Positions 61,570-64,000 of a stretch of DNA of 64,000 bases are shown piece by piece. The translations under genes and the position numbers were made by a program. How positions within the stretch are numbered: the first letter of the stretch is position 1; each line of letters begins with the position of its first letter. The notes under the pieces are model-generated. The model had not been told where the DNA came from. It saw nothing but the letters and a program-made list of their open reading frames with translations, and did no database searches. The DNA comes from Flavihumibacter fluminis. Its GTDB lineage: Bacteria; Bacteroidota; Bacteroidia; Chitinophagales; Chitinophagaceae. Location of the stretch: the NCBI RefSeq assembly GCF_021491375.1, contig NZ_JAKEVY010000001.1:1054001-1118000 (forward strand), read 5' to 3'.

Positions 61570-62325
61570 TTAATCGCGACTGCTAAGCTTACTCAGCAAC
61601 CGGAGGATTTCAATATAGAGCCAGATGATGGTCACCATCAATCCGAAGGCGCCAAACCACTCCATGTATTTTGGAGCACCCATCTTTACTCCGTTTTCAA
61701 TCATATCAAAATCGAGGATGAGGTTAAGTGCTGCGATGGCAACCACAAAAAGTGAGAAGCCAATGCCCAGCAAACTGCCTTCGTGCAGGAAAGCCAGTTC
61801 AACGCCAAATAATCTCAGTACCAGTGCGATGAGGTAAAAAACCGCAATACCTGCTGTAGCGGTGAATACGATAGATTTAAAACGCTGGGTGGCTTTAATA
61901 ACACCGGTGCGATATAAAACATACATGGCGATAACAGTTCCGAAAGTGAGTGCCACTGCCTGCATCACCAGCCCGGGAGCCACTTCTGAGAATGCATCCG
62001 CGTATATGGCAGAGATACCTCCCACAAAAACACCTTCTACCAAACCATAGGCAGGTACAGTGTATTGTCCGTATTGAGGACGAAAACTGGTAACCAGAAC
62101 CAGGATCAAGCCAACAATTGCGGATCCGATTACCCAGGGCATTACATTAACCCCTTCGAAATGGGCTTTCCAGGTAAGTAAAGCAGAAGCCATCAACAGG
62201 AAGAAGAGGAAGATAAATTTGTTCATCGTGCCTCTTTCGGTCATGGTTTCGGTACCAGCACCGGTAAGAGAAGCTTCAAAACGTTTTTCAGAAAGTGCCG
62301 GGTTTCCGGACTTAAAAATTGCCAT
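61570..62325 (-). CDS. Bax inhibitor-1/YccA family membrane protein
   Basis: The 251-residue product has about seven membrane helices after a soluble N-terminus (MAIFKSGNPALSEKRFEASLTGAGTETMT is typical of the Bacteroidetes/YccA-like branch) and ends with an Asp-containing helix (LILDFDMIENGVKMGAPKYMEWFGAFGLMVTIIWLYIEILRLL). Family members are linked to ion leak or stress tolerance. It ends 4 bp from the radical SAM stop. Its upstream region contains the second 21-bp array (62387-62491), 62 bp before the ATG. Confidence 0.9.
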   Translation of the reverse strand: MAIFKSGNPALSEKRFEASLTGAGTETMTERGTMNKFIFLFFLLMASALLTWKAHFEGVNVMPWVIGSAIVGLILVLVTSFRPQYGQYTVPAYGLVEGVFVGGISAIYADAFSEVAPGLVMQAVALTFGTVIAMYVLYRTGVIKATQRFKSIVFTATAGIAVFYLIALVLRLFGVELAFLHEGSLLGIGFSLFVVAIAALNLILDFDMIENGVKMGAPKYMEWFGAFGLMVTIIWLYIEILRLLSKLSSRD

Positions 62326-62386
62326 AGGTCTGAGTTTAGGGGATCAAAGTAGTAAATACTGGTTGAAAATCAAAACATTCGAGGCA

Positions 62387-62491
62387 TGAGCCAATTATAG
62401 GGTTTTATGAGCCAATTATTGGCAAAAATGAGTCTTTTAGGGGATAAAATGAGCCAATTATCAAAAAGCATGACCCCATTAAAAAAACACA
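62387..62491 (+). repeat. 21-bp phased array, five TGAGCCAATT units
   Basis: Units start at 62387, 62408, 62429, 62450 and 62471, exactly 21 bp apart. Cores are TGAGCCAATT (three), TGAGTCTTTT and TGACCCCATT. The design equals the array at 32640. It lies between the starts/ends of two minus-strand genes. The spacer 62492-62543 is AT-rich and empty. Confidence 0.85.
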
Positions 62492-62543
62492 ATTCATTGA
62501 TTTTCATTTAAATATCTGAAATTTTCAAAAATCAAAACCCGTA

Positions 62544-62583
62544 ATCCTCCGCAATCCTTCGCCATCCTCCGTCTTCCTAGGAT
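62544..62583 (+). repeat. 10-bp phased repeat, ATCCTNCGNN units
   Basis: ATCCTCCGCA, ATCCTTCGCC, ATCCTCCGTC and a weaker TTCCTAGGAT follow without gaps. Same unit and order as at 32888. Confidence 0.75.
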
Positions 62584-62647
62584 ATTGAACCAGCCCAGCT
62601 TCGACCCACCACCACCCATGGTCCGATAAAGAACACCCACACGGCCC

Positions 62648-62692
62648 CTCTCACGTCTCACGTCTCACATCTGACGTCTCACTTCTTCCATA
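62648..62692 (-). repeat. GTGAGAC repeat overlapping the end of the VOC gene
   Basis: CTCACGT and CTCACAT-type heptamers on the plus strand. The VOC stop codon (62651-62653) lies inside the repeat, and the last dozen codons are made of it. Confidence 0.8.
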
Positions 62693-63073
62693 CTCAATCA
62701 AATCCCAAAGATTTCCATACAAATCTTCGAAAACGGCTACTGTTCCGTAGGGTTCAATACTTGGTCCCCGGACTATTTTAATCTTATTGTCAAGCAGGTT
62801 CTGATAATCTCTCTCGAAATTGTCCGTGCACAAAAAAAGAAATACACGTCCGCCTGTTTGATTTCCAATCCTGCTTTTTTGTTCATCTGTTGCCGCTCTG
62901 GCTAACAAGATTGAACATTCGGTTGCACCCGGTGGACTTACTAAAACCCAGCGTTTGGTATCTGAAAGAACAACATCTTCCAATAAGATGAAATGCAATT
63001 TTTGTGTGTAAAACTCAATGGCTTTATCATAATCGTCAACTACAATTGCTATGTGCGCTAAGTGCTGTTTCAT
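62651..63073 (-). CDS. VOC (glyoxalase/bleomycin-resistance fold) protein with a repeat-derived tail
   Basis: The 140-residue product has the VOC layout MKQHLAHIAIVVDDYDKAIEFYTQKL, ILLEDVVLSDTKRWVLVSPP, FLCTDNFERDYQNLL and VAVFEDLYGNLWDLIEY, with candidate metal residues His and Glu. The last residues GRSETSDVRRET are encoded by the GTGAGAC repeat and lack family character, so the repeat extended the gene. ATG 63073 or 63079 both fit. The RelE-type toxin gene lies upstream. Substrate unknown. Confidence 0.82.
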   Translation of the reverse strand: MKQHLAHIAIVVDDYDKAIEFYTQKLHFILLEDVVLSDTKRWVLVSPPGATECSILLARAATDEQKSRIGNQTGGRVFLFLCTDNFERDYQNLLDNKIKIVRGPSIEPYGTVAVFEDLYGNLWDLIEYGRSETSDVRRET

Positions 63074-63105
63074 TTGCATTATGATCCAAAAACAGAAAAT
63101 GTATT

Positions 63106-63408
63106 TTAGTATTTCAATTGACCTGGATCCTGTCTGGTATTCCAAAAGCTTAAAAGGATGATTTTCTTTCGAGTAGTGTAATACCGATAATATAGTGTAG
63201 TATATTTATTGAGACGCGCTCTTCGAACTTGTTTTTGCTTTAACGATGGATTATATGACTCTGGATATTCTTGTAAACGACTAATTACATATTCTGTTTG
63301 CTGAATAAAACGCTTAACTTCCTTTTCTGACCATTTTCTGAGCAAATAAGAGACTATTTCATCAAAGGTTTTCTTCGCTTCCTCAGACCATGTTACTTCG
63401 ATAGCCAT
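63106..63408 (-). CDS. RelE/ParE-family toxin
   Basis: The 100-residue product fits the ParE/RelE fold: VTWSEEAKKTFDEIVSYLLRKWSEKEVKRFI at the N-terminus, then YPESYNPSLKQKQVRRARLNKYTTLYYRYYTTRKKIILLSFWNTRQDP at the end, with the usual basic and aromatic residues. ParE types inhibit gyrase; RelE types cut mRNA; this cannot be told apart here. It overlaps the antitoxin frame by 16 bp on the same strand, the normal antitoxin-then-toxin order. Confidence 0.85.
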   Translation of the reverse strand: MAIEVTWSEEAKKTFDEIVSYLLRKWSEKEVKRFIQQTEYVISRLQEYPESYNPSLKQKQVRRARLNKYTTLYYRYYTTRKKIILLSFWNTRQDPGQLKY

Positions 63409-63629
63409 TTGCGGTATTTTTTCATTACCACATCATGTGATATAACACGACCCGCTCTTGCGTCTTTTAACCCTTGCTCAATGGAAGCTTTCGTTTCGTC
63501 CCCCAAATCATCCCACCAATCGCTTTCATGTTCCACTTCCAGCATGGCATGTATCATCTTTACCACCTTTTCATCTGCCATGTCTATATATTGCTTTACT
63601 TCTTCGCGTAAAATGGATACTCCCTTCAT
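63393..63629 (-). CDS. probable antitoxin partner of the RelE/ParE toxin
   Basis: From ATG 63629 the product is 78 residues. The N-terminal half (KGVSILREEVKQYIDMADEKVVKMIHAMLEVE) is helical and acidic, followed by SDWWDDLGDETKASIEQGLKDARAGRVISHDVVMKKYRKWL. No standard ribbon-helix-helix or HTH signature is evident, so DNA binding is uncertain. It lies immediately upstream of the toxin gene and overlaps it by 16 bp. The frame reaches 63677 (TTG). Confidence 0.7.
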   Translation of the reverse strand: MKGVSILREEVKQYIDMADEKVVKMIHAMLEVEHESDWWDDLGDETKASIEQGLKDARAGRVISHDVVMKKYRKWLSK

Positions 63630-63717
63630 AGCAATTATACTTTGAATAAAATTACTTTTAAAAAAACTTTTATCCAAATGAGCAGTTGCTCCCTACAATT
63701 GCCCACTATTAATTCTG

Positions 63718-64000
63718 CTAAGCCGCTTCACCTACTGATTTTTGCAAGGCTTTCTGCTGACGGCGCAATTCTTTCTCCTGGCGTTTTTTTTCTTTATCCT
63801 GACGTTTCAATTGCTTCTGGTGTTGCTTTTGTTGTTTATCCAATTTCTTTTGCGACTTCTTCAGCTTCTTTTGTTTTTTTTTCGCCTTTTTAGCATGCTT
63901 CTGCGTTTTCCTATGCTGCTTAGCCATCTCTTTCTGTCGTTTGATAGCCGCATTATCGGGAGCCTGCGCATGTACAGTTCCTGCGACTGTAAAGAACAGG
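63718..64000 (-). CDS. Lys/Gln-rich secreted protein, 5' end outside the window
   Basis: The frame runs off the right edge. I read the visible part as a signal peptide end (FFTVAGTVHA-Q), then APDNAAIKRQKEMAKQHRK and a repetitive stretch of KKxQK, KKLDKQQKQHQK and RQEKELRRQQ units, about 30% Lys and 20% Gln, with coiled-coil character, ending in QKSVGEAA. The composition suggests a small exported, highly basic protein, perhaps bound to nucleic acid or polymer outside the cell. No family recognised. Confidence 0.6.
   Translation of the reverse strand, partial: LFFTVAGTVHAQAPDNAAIKRQKEMAKQHRKTQKHAKKAKKKQKKLKKSQKKLDKQQKQHQKQLKRQDKEKKRQEKELRRQQKALQKSVGEAA

Noticed and set aside
1-64000. tRNA, rRNA, tmRNA, SRP RNA or RNase P RNA genes
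   Set aside because: I scanned for the conserved T-arm and core motifs on both strands by eye and saw none; a covariance search would be decisive.

Overview
The window comes from the chromosome of a Bacteroidota (Bacteroidetes) bacterium, most likely Chitinophagaceae or a close relative. The evidence is a SprA translocon gene of the type IX secretion system, a PafA-type alkaline phosphatase, a serine-palmitoyltransferase-like enzyme (sphingolipids), the futalosine route to menaquinone, absence of Shine-Dalgarno leaders, and many exact copies of the Bacteroidetes -7 promoter element TAnnTTTG just upstream of start codons. The content is mainly housekeeping; I see no rRNA, tRNA, CRISPR array, prophage or intact insertion sequence.

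Layout. 1-7.5 kb: sprA (3' part beyond the left edge) behind ruvA, divergent from fabH. 8-18 kb: nucleoid protein, DinB, methionine gamma-lyase-type enzyme, GNAT, fabD, folE, queD, mqnB-mqnD, photolyase, pabC-like. 18-26.5 kb: tex, alpha/beta hydrolase, cystathionine beta-synthase, a 640-bp structured gap, a BtuF-like binding protein, a probable uncharacterised kinase-fold protein, fructose-bisphosphate aldolase. 26.5-41 kb: M16 peptidase, pafA, spt, a repeat-filled gap of about 1 kb, thioredoxin, ubiX, AraC regulator, lolA, ftsK, histidine kinase. 41-49 kb: aroK, glutaryl-CoA dehydrogenase, pyrF, kynureninase, an atypical SDR, Mrp, Hbd. 49-52.6 kb: ECF sigma factor with a membrane anti-sigma candidate and two lipoproteins. 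52.7-64 kb: YdcF, YigZ, RibD, EcsC, a Tat-linked GMC dehydrogenase pair, a double thioredoxin protein, a B12-type radical SAM protein, Bax-inhibitor-1 protein, VOC protein, a RelE/ParE toxin pair, and the end of a Lys/Gln-rich secreted protein.

The most unusual feature is a set of modular short repeats between genes. GA-rich repeats (GTGAGAC, GGAGACAAA, ATGGAAGATGGAGGA types) begin at or within a few bases of stop codons of at least eight genes, always with the purine-rich strand as the coding strand. One is inserted in frame into Tex and one forms the C-terminus of the VOC protein. Two gaps (32.6-33.2 kb and 62.4-62.7 kb) share a composite layout: an array with an exact 21-bp period and TGAGCCAATT core (7 and 5 units), then four 10-bp ATCCTNCGNN units, then a GA-rich module. 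I know of no function for these.

How the genes work together: kynureninase, glutaryl-CoA dehydrogenase and Hbd fit aromatic amino acid/acyl-CoA breakdown; mqnB and mqnD fit menaquinone synthesis; folE and queD share pterin chemistry; fabH and fabD serve fatty acid initiation. The sigma/anti-sigma/lipoprotein block looks like an envelope-signalling unit. Many starts are TTG or lie so close to the -7 box that the mRNA is probably leaderless.
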